A stretch of 64,000 bases of DNA from Zemynaea arenosa. Its GTDB lineage: Bacteria; Pseudomonadota; Gammaproteobacteria; Burkholderiales; Burkholderiaceae_D. Location: NCBI RefSeq assembly GCF_004614185.1, contig NZ_SPVF01000252.1, positions 40,121-104,120 on the forward strand, given 5' to 3'. The position numbers were made by a program, and so were the translations under genes. Position 1 is the stretch's first letter; every line of letters begins with the position of its first letter. This document shows, piece by piece, positions 42,838-51,319 of this stretch. The notes under the pieces are model-generated. The model was given only the letters and a program-made list of their open reading frames with translations. It did not search any database and had not been told where the DNA came from.

Positions 42838-45558
42838 ATGTGGGAGATCTACGCCTATCACAACAGCGAGAGTCTCGCTGGCCTGTTCAATGCCATTGCA
42901 GCGGTCTGCGGCGGAGATTCGTTTCTCGCCAGCCTGGCTGCCACTGTGGTGATCGGTTTCATCGCAGCGATGATTGGCTATGCGTTTGCCCCGCACAAAC
43001 TGATTGGCTGGCAATGGCTGGCATCCGTCATGCTGATCTACTCGGTCCTGATCATGCCGAAGGTCACCGTCGGGATCGTGGACAAGACCGGCGGCAGTGC
43101 GGTCCGGATCGTCGCTAACGTGCCTTTCGGTCTCGCCGCGCTCAAGAGCCTTTCAAGTGTCATAGGAAATACGCTAACGGAGGTCACCGAGACCGGATTT
43201 CAAGCGCTTCCTGGCTTAGCGAATCTGCCCTCGGAAATGGCGTATTCAAGAAACGGCCTGGTGTTCGGAAATAGGCTGATCAGGGAGTCTTCCGATGTCG
43301 TTTTTTCCGATCCCAACTTTCGAGCGAACATGATCGAGTTCATGGGGAACTGCATTGCTTACGATGTCGCGTCCGGATACATCAGTGCTTCGCAATTCGC
43401 CAACTCGACGGACATTTGGGGGCTCATACAAAGCAATCCCCCCAACCCCGCGCGCTTCACGCCATACACAGAGAATTCAGGGGCGGCCTCGGTAGTTCCC
43501 TGTGACCAGGCATTCCACAAACTGGATGCTCTGATGCCCGCACAAATGAATCCGCTATTGGCGAGACTGAGTCAACGTGCCCATCCCACCCTCTCCGCGA
43601 CCGCAGCCCTCAACGTTTATCCGTCGCAGCTTCAACAGGCCTATTTGAAATACGGATTGGCAGACGCCACCGCTGCGGCGGCCGACATCATTCGGCAAAA
43701 CGCAATGATCAACGCCGTCAACGACACCTCGATGATCTCGGGGGTTCGGCTTAACGATACGAGCAAACTGCTACTGGCCGTGGGTCGGGCCCAAGCGATC
43801 CAACAGACTAATGCTACATGGCTGAACAATGGCGCGGTGGCCGAACAATCGCTTCCGGTCGTGAGAAATGTGATCGAAGGACTGGTGATCGGACTGTTCC
43901 TTCTACTGGTCCTTTTGTTGATGATCATGGGTGGGCCCGAAGCCCTGATGGCGTTGAAGGCCTATGTGGCGCTGATCGTCTGGACCGAATTATGGCCTCC
44001 GTTGTTCGCCATCCTGAACTACATTGCGCTGATTTATACCGCTCAGGATAACGCCGCGGCCGCGGCGCTTGGTGGAACCGCCCACGGACTCGCGCTGACA
44101 ACTTCAGATGCTGTGACCTCCAATGTCATCGCGAACACCGGTGTCGTCGGCTACCTGACGCTCAGCATCCCCTTCATCGCTTGGGCGGCAGTCAAGCGAA
44201 TGGAGAATCTCGGAACGGCCCTCATGAGTGGCTTCAATTCCCTGCAGTCCGGGATCTCCAGCACTGCGGAAGCGCTGAAAGGCCAGCTCCAGATGGGGAG
44301 CGTGAGCATGGACCAAATGGCTCTGGCGCCGAGCCGCACCTCGCCGTTCTGGGAACGCCACCAGGAACAGGCATCCGGGGACACCATTAGCCGCCAACTT
44401 GCCACAGGAGTAGCCGCGACATCGAAACTCACGAACCAGGGCATGGGGAGTGCGGTTATTCAATTCAAGGCGAGCCAGGAGGACGTGTCCGGAGCGCGGA
44501 AGTCACTTGATGCAGCGCTCACCCGCACGGTTGCCAACGTTAACGAGCATGCCAAATCGGTGAGTACATCACTGTTCTCCGGCAGCGTTCGCACAGAAGG
44601 ACAGCGCGACAGTACAGGAATCGGACACAGTCAAGTCAGCGAATCCGGCGCCCAAAACCAACACCTAACGCAGATCGTGGACTCGGTCGCGCACGAGACA
44701 GGTGCGTCCAAAGAAGAGGTCGCACGAGTCGCTATCGGCGCGGCTCTGGTCTCAAATCTGAAGATTCTGGGTGCCGGAATCGAAGGATCTCTTCAAGGCA
44801 GTAAAGCATGGCAGTCATCCCTGTCCGAAAGGGATCGTCAGATTTACCAAGCCCTTACCAGCGACCAGATTTCCGAATTTGGACGAGAGCTTCAGCGCAC
44901 ATCGCACGAAGCTAACACCAGTCAGTCAAAAGGTAACGAATCCCGCAGCGGAACAGAGCGGGCAAATCGCACCTCGGACTCTGCTCAAAAACTCAAACAA
45001 GCAGCCGCTGAACTCGGTGAAAGCAGTCAGCTCTTCTCCAACCTGAGCTCGGCATTCGCACATTCAGCCACGATTACTCTTGATCTAGCGCAGAACCCGA
45101 AGGACTCGCACTGGTTCAATGTGCTAAACGGGCCCGCGTCGCAGGCCATGTTGCGCGAACTAAACACTGAACTCGCGAATTTCGCTCGCGTTCCACAACC
45201 CGCGAATACAGTAGGAAATTTGCCGACCAGCCGCGAAGACCTGCAAGCTGATTTCGAGAAGAATTCCACCGAAACTGGTTCCGTTGCCGGGTCCGGTAAG
45301 CCTTCGCCAACAAGGGGCAGGCCATCAACAGCGACACCTAAGCCGTCCGAAGCGTCTGCACCAGCATCCCCCGAACCCACCATGGACGACAGAAAGGCCA
45401 AGATTAATGCGCGTGCCGCGACCCTTCGAGCTGAGGTAGCTACTGGAATTGAGGAAGGCAAGCTCGATCAGCTGAAAAAGGAAACCTATCTCAAAGGGGC
45501 CTCAAGCGCAGGAAGGATCGTGGGCGGAATCAGGAATACGATAAGGCCGAAGAATTGA
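42838..45558 (+). CDS. traG: TraG, mating-pair stabilisation membrane protein
   Basis: This 906-aa protein has an N-terminal membrane domain with several helices (LASLAATVVIGFIAAMIGYAF near 35, two more near 350-450) and a long soluble C-terminal half that is Ser/Gln rich. TraG supports pilus assembly and mating-pair stability, and in F/SXT systems its C-terminal region recognises entry-exclusion proteins. It is the last large gene of the tra operon. The start at 42838 follows a GGAG site. Confidence 0.92.
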   Translation: MWEIYAYHNSESLAGLFNAIAAVCGGDSFLASLAATVVIGFIAAMIGYAFAPHKLIGWQWLASVMLIYSVLIMPKVTVGIVDKTGGSAVRIVANVPFGLAALKSLSSVIGNTLTEVTETGFQALPGLANLPSEMAYSRNGLVFGNRLIRESSDVVFSDPNFRANMIEFMGNCIAYDVASGYISASQFANSTDIWGLIQSNPPNPARFTPYTENSGAASVVPCDQAFHKLDALMPAQMNPLLARLSQRAHPTLSATAALNVYPSQLQQAYLKYGLADATAAAADIIRQNAMINAVNDTSMISGVRLNDTSKLLLAVGRAQAIQQTNATWLNNGAVAEQSLPVVRNVIEGLVIGLFLLLVLLLMIMGGPEALMALKAYVALIVWTELWPPLFAILNYIALIYTAQDNAAAAALGGTAHGLALTTSDAVTSNVIANTGVVGYLTLSIPFIAWAAVKRMENLGTALMSGFNSLQSGISSTAEALKGQLQMGSVSMDQMALAPSRTSPFWERHQEQASGDTISRQLATGVAATSKLTNQGMGSAVIQFKASQEDVSGARKSLDAALTRTVANVNEHAKSVSTSLFSGSVRTEGQRDSTGIGHSQVSESGAQNQHLTQIVDSVAHETGASKEEVARVAIGAALVSNLKILGAGIEGSLQGSKAWQSSLSERDRQIYQALTSDQISEFGRELQRTSHEANTSQSKGNESRSGTERANRTSDSAQKLKQAAAELGESSQLFSNLSSAFAHSATITLDLAQNPKDSHWFNVLNGPASQAMLRELNTELANFARVPQPANTVGNLPTSREDLQADFEKNSTETGSVAGSGKPSPTRGRPSTATPKPSEASAPASPEPTMDDRKAKINARAATLRAEVATGIEEGKLDQLKKETYLKGASSAGRIVGGIRNTIRPKN

Positions 45559-45585
45559 CGCGTTCAGAACTTTGGGGGAGGTATC

Positions 45586-46059
45586 ATGAAAATCAAGGTT
45601 GGGCAGGTACGCAGAATCCGTTATGCCCGAGATAAGGGTGAATATGTGGCGTCGTTCTTGTTGAACGAGGTCCCGGCTAAGCTGCATGCGTCCCAGATTA
45701 TTCCGGTTCGTAATGGTGACTGGCTTGCGATGGAAGGCAACCTCCGTGACGGTGTGTTCGCGGGCCGAAACGCCTACAACAAGACGACTGGGGCAGTCTG
45801 CCGCGCGAGTTCAGTAGACGATGTGGTAGCAGCGCTTGTAATCGCAGTGCTTGCGGCGGGTGGACTTTTTGCCGGGCTACCCAACTTCGTTGGCCTTGCA
45901 GTTCCGGCCTCGCTCATCATTGGTCTCTATCGCTGGCTCGCGCCTCGTGCCGCCACCCGCAAGCTCGCAATGATAAATTTGCCCAGCAAAGCTAAAGCGA
46001 TCACTCGGGCCTTCGTAGTCCCGGCAGGTCCGTTACAGGTCGATCGGAGGCTCAAATGA
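45586..46059 (+). CDS. Hypothetical membrane protein after traG
   Basis: I do not recognise this 157-aa protein. It has a basic N-terminal domain (GQVRRIRYARDKGEYVASFL) and two membrane helices (ALVIAVLAAGGLFAGLPNFV and VGLAVPASLIIGLYRWL). A strong GGGGGAGG ribosome site precedes it. Position after traG is where entry-exclusion (Eex) genes sit in SXT-type elements, so an exclusion role is possible but unproved. It overlaps the next gene by four bases. Confidence 0.7.
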   Translation: MKIKVGQVRRIRYARDKGEYVASFLLNEVPAKLHASQIIPVRNGDWLAMEGNLRDGVFAGRNAYNKTTGAVCRASSVDDVVAALVIAVLAAGGLFAGLPNFVGLAVPASLIIGLYRWLAPRAATRKLAMINLPSKAKAITRAFVVPAGPLQVDRRLK

Positions 46060-46652
46060 CGGTCTGGAGAACGATACTTATCTCGATCCTGCTGGCCACG
46101 GGCGACGCCCAGGCCACGGCTCTGAGATCCGATCGCCCCACCGACGACTCAGTTTGCGATTTGGGATCAAACACCTCCCTCGCGCTGATGAAGATTCGCT
46201 CTGTTCCCTGGCATACTCGTGAAATCGACAAGGTCCATGAGCGGATGCTAGTCTCCTGGGTCGTGCATCAATGCCACGATGGACAGATCCTCATCATCGA
46301 TGGCGCCAACGGAGACGACTGGGAACACCGCTACGCGGAATCTTCGGCTCTTCGCTTATGCACCGGCGCGGATATTCGCCAATTCTCGAAGGGGTCGTCC
46401 CAATACCCTCAAGCGTTTGAACTGCGATGCCTGATCCGAAAAATCACAAGCGCGCGCAATTGGAGTGAGAACCAGGACCGGCTGGAGTCGCTGGACGCCA
46501 TGATCGCTTCGCGTGCCGGCGTGTTACCGGAGGGGGAAGCTGTGCACCGCAGCGACGCGACCAACGTAGTTGACAAGGCCGCCGACCGCTGTTCGGGCAA
46601 GTCAAAACTCGCGTCGATCCTATTCGGGGGCGGAACCTGTAAAACGAAATAG
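46056..46652 (+). CDS. Hypothetical exported protein
   Basis: This 198-aa protein has a signal peptide (ILISILLATGDAQATA) and no family I know. Several Cys and a charged body (VHQCHDGQILIIDGANGDDWE) suggest a periplasmic protein. It is ATGA-coupled to the preceding membrane protein and ends the tra operon. The 155 bases after it hold no recognisable gene. Confidence 0.65.
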   Translation: MTVWRTILISILLATGDAQATALRSDRPTDDSVCDLGSNTSLALMKIRSVPWHTREIDKVHERMLVSWVVHQCHDGQILIIDGANGDDWEHRYAESSALRLCTGADIRQFSKGSSQYPQAFELRCLIRKITSARNWSENQDRLESLDAMIASRAGVLPEGEAVHRSDATNVVDKAADRCSGKSKLASILFGGGTCKTK

Positions 46653-46807
46653 TGCAGATCCTGTTTGTCGATACACCGCTAGCGCCGGCCTGTGGTAAGG
46701 TATCCCAGCAGGAATAACCCAGCTGGCCAGTTCAGTACTTCAGACTGACGCCCTAATAAAGTGCTCGGAGGACGTAGTTGATTACATACAAAGCCTGGGG
46801 TAGCAAA

Positions 46808-47206
46808 TCAATCGTCTAGCAGCGCCTGAATAATGGGGCAGCCGACACTAGGATGCTCGCTGTCGCAGTGAGATACCATCATTGCGAGCGCGGTCTTAAT
46901 TGCAAGCAAATCTTTAAGTTTTGCCTCGACCATGGCCAGCTTCCGCGCAGCCAGGTCGCGGGTGGCGGCACAGGTTTGCGAGCCTTCCAGCTTGAGCAAG
47001 CTCGCGATTTCATCCAGGGTAAAGCCAAGACGCTGCGCCCGCTTGATGAATCGGATTCGGCGTACGTCGTCGCCCCCATAGGTGCGGTAGCCGCTGTACG
47101 GCCGCGCCGGCTCATCGATTAATCCAGTCCGTTGGTAGAACCTCACCGTCTCGACGTTCACGTCGGCGGCGCTGGCCAAGCGGCTGATCGTCATTTTTTC
47201 GGTCAT
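46808..47206 (-). CDS. merR: MerR, mercury-responsive regulator
   Basis: This 132-aa protein has the MerR helix-turn-helix (ISRLASAADVNVETVRFYQRTG) and the three mercury-binding Cys: one in SQTCAATRD and two in HCDSEHPSVGCP with eight residues between. This matches Hg(II)-sensing MerR. It represses and, with Hg, activates the divergent merT promoter by underwinding a 19-base spacer. It is read opposite to merT across a 65-base region with a clear operator. Confidence 0.93.
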   Translation of the reverse strand: MTEKMTISRLASAADVNVETVRFYQRTGLIDEPARPYSGYRTYGGDDVRRIRFIKRAQRLGFTLDEIASLLKLEGSQTCAATRDLAARKLAMVEAKLKDLLAIKTALAMMVSHCDSEHPSVGCPIIQALLDD

Positions 47207-47210
47207 TTAC

Positions 47211-47241
47211 TTGACTCCGTATATGTGTACGGAGTTTATCC
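47211..47241 (+). promoter_or_regulatory. merT promoter and MerR operator
   Basis: TTGACT (47211-47216) and TTATCC (47236-47241) are 19 bases apart, the long spacing typical of MerR-controlled promoters. Between them lies the dyad ACTCCGTA (47214-47221) and TACGGAGT (47228-47235), which matches known mer operators. Confidence 0.9.
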
Positions 47242-47271
47242 TGTTTCTGTGTAAACCTTGTCGGAGTCGGG

Positions 47272-47616
47272 ATGGCGATCGGAACAAAAGCATCTTTAGC
47301 CGCAGGCGTGTTAACCGCCATGGGCGCCTCGGCATGTTGCGCTGGTCCGCTCGTCCTCCTGTTGATGGGTGTCGGCGGCGGCTGGGCATCTCAGCTGATT
47401 GCGCTCGAACCGTATAGCCCGTATTCCACGGCGCTGAGCGTTCTATTTTTGGGAGCCGCCTTCCACAATTTATACCTTCGTAGGAGGGCATGTGCGCCTG
47501 GTGACGCCTGCGCCAATGACGGTGTCATCAGGAGCCAGCGCATCATGTTCTGGCTCGTTGCCTTGCCTGTCTTAGTGCTACTGACGTTTCCCTTATACGC
47601 CCCACTGTTCTATTGA
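47272..47616 (+). CDS. merT: MerT, mercuric ion transporter
   Basis: This 114-aa inner-membrane protein has three helices, the first with the Cys pair SACCAGPLVLL that takes Hg(II) from MerP, and a cytoplasmic loop with two more Cys (RRRACAPGDACAND). It imports Hg(II) into the cytoplasm. It is the first gene of the divergent mer run, 36 bases after the operator. Import is normally followed by reduction by MerA, which is not present here. Confidence 0.93.
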   Translation: MAIGTKASLAAGVLTAMGASACCAGPLVLLLMGVGGGWASQLIALEPYSPYSTALSVLFLGAAFHNLYLRRRACAPGDACANDGVIRSQRIMFWLVALPVLVLLTFPLYAPLFY

Positions 47617-47628
47617 AAGGACTCACCA

Positions 47629-47904
47629 ATGCGAATCCCTACATTCATTGTCACGCTGCTGCTGAGTGGCTCGGCCTTCGCTGGAATACCTGAAACGCTT
47701 ACCCTTGACGTGCAGAACATGACCTGTGCCGCATGCCCGATCACCGTCAAGAAGGCGCTAGAACAAGTCCCAGGTGTGAGTGAAGTGAAGATCGACTACG
47801 AGCGCAAGACGGCCACCGTGCATCTGGATCCAGACAAAGGCAAGGTAGCAATGCTGACCAAAGCGACGGCTGACGCAGGCTTTCCTTCGACCGTCAGGAA
47901 GTAA
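47629..47904 (+). CDS. merP: MerP, periplasmic mercury-binding protein
   Basis: This 91-aa protein has a signal peptide (FIVTLLLSGSAFAG) and a heavy-metal-associated domain with the site NMTCAACPITVKKAL. It captures Hg(II) in the periplasm and passes it to MerT. It begins 12 bases after merT. Confidence 0.95.
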   Translation: MRIPTFIVTLLLSGSAFAGIPETLTLDVQNMTCAACPITVKKALEQVPGVSEVKIDYERKTATVHLDPDKGKVAMLTKATADAGFPSTVRK

Positions 47905-47908
47905 CGCG

Positions 47909-48121
47909 ATGACCGAAGCAGTTTTGGAATCGGTACTGACCTGCCCGCATTGTGGGCGGCGTGAACAGGAGATCATGCCGACTGATGCCTGCCAGTTCTA
48001 CTACGAATGCAAAGGCTGTTCCGTTGTGCTGCGGCCGAAGGCTGGGGACTGCTGCGTCTTCTGTTCATACGGCACGGTCAAGTGCCCGCCGATTCAAGGT
48101 GAGCGACCCTGCTGCGGCTGA
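47909..48121 (+). CDS. Small Cys-rich mer-associated protein (GDCC-type)
   Basis: This 70-aa cytoplasmic protein has CPHCGRREQE near the start and the motif GDCCVFCSYGTVKCPPIQ near the end. Proteins with this GDCC motif recur next to mer genes, but their role is unknown. Nine Cys in 70 residues suggest metal binding. It follows merP by four bases. Here it occupies the place where merA would be expected. Confidence 0.8.
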   Translation: MTEAVLESVLTCPHCGRREQEIMPTDACQFYYECKGCSVVLRPKAGDCCVFCSYGTVKCPPIQGERPCCG

Positions 48122-48248
48122 GACATTTCCATCGAAGCTCCATTGTGGGCGACTACAGCATGTTTGTGCATTTCCAAGGTAAGAACTCATCGGCTCGGCT
48201 TATGGGATGGTTGGCGATATGGGCCAGCACGTCCATGCCTCTGAGTCG

Positions 48249-48773
48249 TCACTTCGGAGCTAACGGGTTCGGACGATCACACGACATCCGGCGCGCGCAG
48301 TGATGGCATCGGCTTAAACTGTGCGGGCCGGACGCGCTCAATCGTCCGCTACGAAGTTCAATTCGCCTCCGATGGAGGGCGACTATTTCATCATGGCTCA
48401 TGAGGAATACCCGACAGTACACGTCGCGCCCGTTCTCCATTTGAAATCGCAGGATCCCGTAGTCAGCAGTAGGTTGGCCTGTGGCCGCCTGCGGCACCAT
48501 TGCCTGGGCAGACAGCTCAATAACATCTGACTTGCTGACAGTCCGTTGCGCCCGTACCTTTGTTCGCATCACTACGGCATACCCTTGAATCAGAAAAGCA
48601 CTCTCTACTTGGCCCGCTAGCGGGATTGGGCTCGATATACGCAGGTCTCCACCCCTAAAAAAGACTCGGGCCCCTTGCAGCTCAGGCAGGCCATCTGTGT
48701 CCCGGCGCGTTAGTAGACTTTGCACTGCTGCAGCGATTGTTAAGCTCGCCCATACGTACAACAGTAGTGTCAT
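48249..48773 (-). CDS. Hypothetical membrane-anchored protein
   Basis: I do not recognise this 174-aa protein. It has a short N-terminal helix (LLLYVWASLTIAAAVQSLL) and a beta-rich body (ARVFFRGGDLRISSPIPLAGQVESAFL). It is the last gene of a leftward run that starts with parM and overlaps the preceding gene by four bases. It might have a membrane role linked to segregation or conjugation. The 127 bases between 48122 and 48248 show nothing. Confidence 0.6.
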   Translation of the reverse strand: MTLLLYVWASLTIAAAVQSLLTRRDTDGLPELQGARVFFRGGDLRISSPIPLAGQVESAFLIQGYAVVMRTKVRAQRTVSKSDVIELSAQAMVPQAATGQPTADYGILRFQMENGRDVYCRVFLMSHDEIVALHRRRIELRSGRLSASGPHSLSRCHHCARRMSCDRPNPLAPK

Positions 48774-49039
48774 GATCTGCCCCTTCGAAAAAATCGAAAC
48801 AAGGTTCTGAGGCTGCGGGACATGGCCCCCTCCATCGCGCGATCATTCGCAGCTCGCTGCCGACACTCTTCAGGTACCTGGTCGACTACGCGACGCTGAA
48901 GCGCCCGTTCCCTTTCTTCAGAAACCGCATCCTCAATACGGGCATCTATCCTTACGAGGTGTTCGCAATAGCCCATTTCGGCAAGTTCGGAAATACTCAC
49001 CTCATGGGCGGAGCAAGCAGAATTAGGTTCGATATTCAT
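48770..49039 (-). CDS. Hypothetical 89-aa protein
   Basis: The protein is charged and helical (HLVRIDARIEDAVSEERERALQRRVV) with a very basic C-terminus (MSRSLRTLFRFFRRGRS) that could bind nucleic acid or membrane. I know no family. It overlaps both neighbours by four bases in the parM operon. Confidence 0.6.
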   Translation of the reverse strand: MNIEPNSACSAHEVSISELAEMGYCEHLVRIDARIEDAVSEERERALQRRVVDQVPEECRQRAANDRAMEGAMSRSLRTLFRFFRRGRS

Positions 49040-49263
49040 AGTGACGGCCCAAACAATTCCAGCGAGGCCGCCTGGAGGTCATTCGGTGCAGCGGCGGCCG
49101 GTGGAGGCGAAGTGTCGATCAAAACATGCTGCAGCCCGTCGTGGGCCAGAATGCGCAGGCGATTTACCCGTTTGCTGCCTTTGGAGAAGCGAGCCAGCTC
49201 ATCGTAAAGCCGAGGGTCATCCGCCCGATCCAGGACGAAGTTAAGACGGATCGTGTCACTCAT
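49036..49263 (-). CDS. ParR-like partner of ParM
   Basis: This 75-aa protein has a short beta-helix start (SDTIRLNFVLDRADDPRLYDEL) and a basic segment (RFSKGSKRVNRLRILAHDGLQ), as in small ribbon-helix-helix ParR/StbB adaptors. It starts inside the end of parM. In ParM systems the adaptor binds a centromere and links DNA to the filament. The call rests on size, composition and position. Confidence 0.55.
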   Translation of the reverse strand: MSDTIRLNFVLDRADDPRLYDELARFSKGSKRVNRLRILAHDGLQHVLIDTSPPPAAAAPNDLQAASLELFGPSL

Positions 49264-50302
49264 CACCAGCCTCCCCCACATCAACCACCTTTGCTGGAGT
49301 GCCGGCAGCGCGCGCCAGCTCCATTCCGGCGATCTGGAAACCGCGCACATTCGCGAACAACGGGTCTTTTACCTCTTGGATCGAATGGCGTGGAAAAGAT
49401 TCCTTCACGGCCTTGCGGAAGAAGAAAGCGCCACCGCCTACCAGGATGATGTTCTGCACGTCGCTCGCATCGCCGACGTAGTGCTGCATCTCCGCCACCG
49501 CCTGCTCCGCAATCTTCCGTGCCAGCGGCATATGCTTCGCGAGGTCGTACTCGCGCTGGAAGATCACTGGCTTGCGGCCGTCTCGCAGCGCCCGATCAAC
49601 GAGCTCGTAGTCGCGGAAATCGATGCCCAGCGTGCGGCTCACGCCATCGGCAATCGCATGCAGCACATCGAACATGCCTCGGTTCACTGAGTGGCTCCGC
49701 TTCTCGATCTGCTGCATCCCCTGCGCGACAATCCAATCAAAGGTGCGCTGGCCTACATCGATGATGAGATGCCGCTCCTTGCGCATGTTGGCCACGCAGT
49801 TGTTGGTATGCGCGAAATGCATCAGCGCGCCGGCTGGCTGGGGGATAGCTTTCACCTTCGCGATTGTCACCTCTCGTCCACGTCCGATCACGTGGCGGCT
49901 CGCGAGTCGCTTCTCCAACGCCGTCACCACCTTGCGCACCTTGAAGGTGGCCACAGGCAGCCCTACGACCAGAAGATCGAGCGCGTCCACCCGCATGAAA
50001 TGCAGCGCACCCAATGTCAGCGCCATGTATTCGGGCAGCTCGCAGTATCGGTCGTGCTGTAGCACCCTGGAGTTGTACACGTCCGCCGCAAGATGCACGT
50101 CTGGCCCGACCTCATAGATCAGCCCGGCCACAGGAACGCCCACAGTCTTCCGTCGACCGGTCCAGGTTTCTCCGCTCACAGCGACATCTGTTGGATGCGC
50201 CTCCGATGGAAAAGCGGCACAGCGAATCTCCGCGCCGTCCACGGCGGTCACGTACTTTGTGTTCCCACGTCCCACATCGACTGCACGTACGATCGGTTCC
50301 AC
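49256..50302 (-). CDS. parM: ParM/StbA-like actin-type segregation ATPase
   Basis: This 348-aa protein has the actin-fold motifs: phosphate-1 VRAVDVGRGNTKYV, phosphate-2 LIIDVGQRTFDWIV, and adenosine motif NIILVGGGAFFF. ParM polymers push DNA copies apart. A related srpM gene stabilises SXT ICEs in their circular state, so the same role is likely here. The start is the GTG at 50302, with AAAGGAGAG four bases upstream; a longer frame to 50422 has no ribosome site. It heads a four-gene leftward operon. Confidence 0.85.
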   Translation of the reverse strand: MEPIVRAVDVGRGNTKYVTAVDGAEIRCAAFPSEAHPTDVAVSGETWTGRRKTVGVPVAGLIYEVGPDVHLAADVYNSRVLQHDRYCELPEYMALTLGALHFMRVDALDLLVVGLPVATFKVRKVVTALEKRLASRHVIGRGREVTIAKVKAIPQPAGALMHFAHTNNCVANMRKERHLIIDVGQRTFDWIVAQGMQQIEKRSHSVNRGMFDVLHAIADGVSRTLGIDFRDYELVDRALRDGRKPVIFQREYDLAKHMPLARKIAEQAVAEMQHYVGDASDVQNIILVGGGAFFFRKAVKESFPRHSIQEVKDPLFANVRGFQIAGMELARAAGTPAKVVDVGEAGDE

Positions 50303-50370
50303 GGGCCTCTCCTTTGAAGTTTGAGATGACCAGACTAGCCAGCCGCAGCCTGCCAAGCCAACCGAAATGC

Positions 50371-50384
50371 GCCCAAGTTTGGGC
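50371..50384. promoter_or_regulatory. Palindrome upstream of parM, possible centromere/operator
   Basis: GCCCAAGTTTGGGC is a perfect palindrome with a 2-base centre, about 70 bases upstream of parM. On the coding strand CTTGG occurs three times nearby. It could be an operator or part of a ParR binding region. Confidence 0.35.
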
Positions 50385-50420
50385 CAAGATTTCGTCGGAC
50401 TACCACTGCACCCGCGCTCC

Positions 50421-50905
50421 ACAGGTTTTTAGCTCAATCCAATCGTCGCATGAGCCCCACGAATACAAGTCGGCTTGCTTCCCCCTCGTTCTGCAGTCGT
50501 AGGGTGGTCTCGAAACCAACCTCCTCTCCTAGCGGCAGGGCCGTGAAGCCTCCGCGCTGGCACAATCAGAGGTAACACGGACTGCGGCGCTGTCAAGGGC
50601 CGCGAGCCGAAGATGCTGCGTCCACAAAATCAATTCGGCATCAATCGCATGACTTAAGCGACCTTGACTTCCTGAGTCTGCCCTCCTACCCTGAGAGAGC
50701 TGTACGGCAGTCCATGCCATCGACATCGCGTCGAAAAATCTGGACGTTGGCCAAGAGCCCGTTGCGGTCGAGACCCGCCCTCTTCTTTTCTCCCGTTCAC
50801 GCATTCAGCGCAAGCGCCGCGAGCGCTGCCTGGATGCTCGTCAACCAGACGCACACGATGCGTTCCTCCGAAGAGCTGCGTTTCAAAGCGTAGCTATGCA
50901 TTCAA
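50421..50905. other. Intergenic stretch with no recognised gene
   Basis: Between the parM control region and the hairpin-rich leader at 50906 I see no convincing protein, RNA gene or repeat. A TTGACT with TACCCT 17 bases later (about 50661-50689) could be a weak rightward promoter for the recombinase-like gene. Confidence 0.4.
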
Positions 50906-51288
50906 CAGGCTGCAAGCCTGCGAGCCGTCGGCACGACCGACGAGCACTCCCCGACACACACACTGCCGCCACGCGTGCACCAGTCCTGCATGGACGCCTT
51001 CGTCACGAGCACATTCGACGTGCCGACGAAGTCAGCGCACGCGAGCGCGCGCTACGCCCGGTGGTAGGGCGCTGGATACCGCGCGCGGCCAGCAGGTCGG
51101 ACAAGCCAGTGTGGACTGGCCCTGGTACGCCAGGACGCTACCCAGATGCACGACATCAGGTACTCGCCCTCGACGCGAGGGAACGCGCCGCGACGAAAGC
51201 CGCACGCCTTCCGCATGCACGTTTTTACGACACCCGTGCCGCGTGGCGGCCGAACTGTATCCGAGGCGGGTCCCTTCGCTGCGAAGGG
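50906..51288 (+). promoter_or_regulatory. Hairpin-train leader B
   Basis: At least seven short perfect stems follow each other in an untranslated 383 bases: CAGGCT/AGCCTG (50906-50920), CGTCGG/CCGACG (50926-50942), GTCC/GGAC (50983-50995), CTTCGTC/GACGAAG with GCAC/GTGC inside (50998-51031), GCCAGT/ACTGGC (51105-51120), CCTGG/CCAGG (51121-51134), CCCTCG/CGAGGG (51167-51181) and CCCTTCG/CGAAGGG (51272-51288). The ribosome site of the gene at 51320 follows. Density of stems is far above chance and the pattern recurs before three other genes of the element. Confidence 0.55.
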
Positions 51289-51319
51289 CTCATCACTGAA
51301 TCAGACAAAGGAGGACATC

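Noticed and set aside
47909..48248. Remnant of merA after merP
   Set aside because: The 70-aa frame is a complete GDCC-type protein, and no reductase motif such as the CVNVGC redox site appears in any frame before 48249.
50529..50804. 91-aa frame on the minus strand upstream of the recombinase
   Set aside because: No ribosome site, no recognisable motif and unusual composition; I treat the region as non-coding.
50906..51288. CRISPR array or integron attC array
   Set aside because: Stems differ from each other in sequence, loops and spacing vary, and there is no cas or integron integrase gene nearby.
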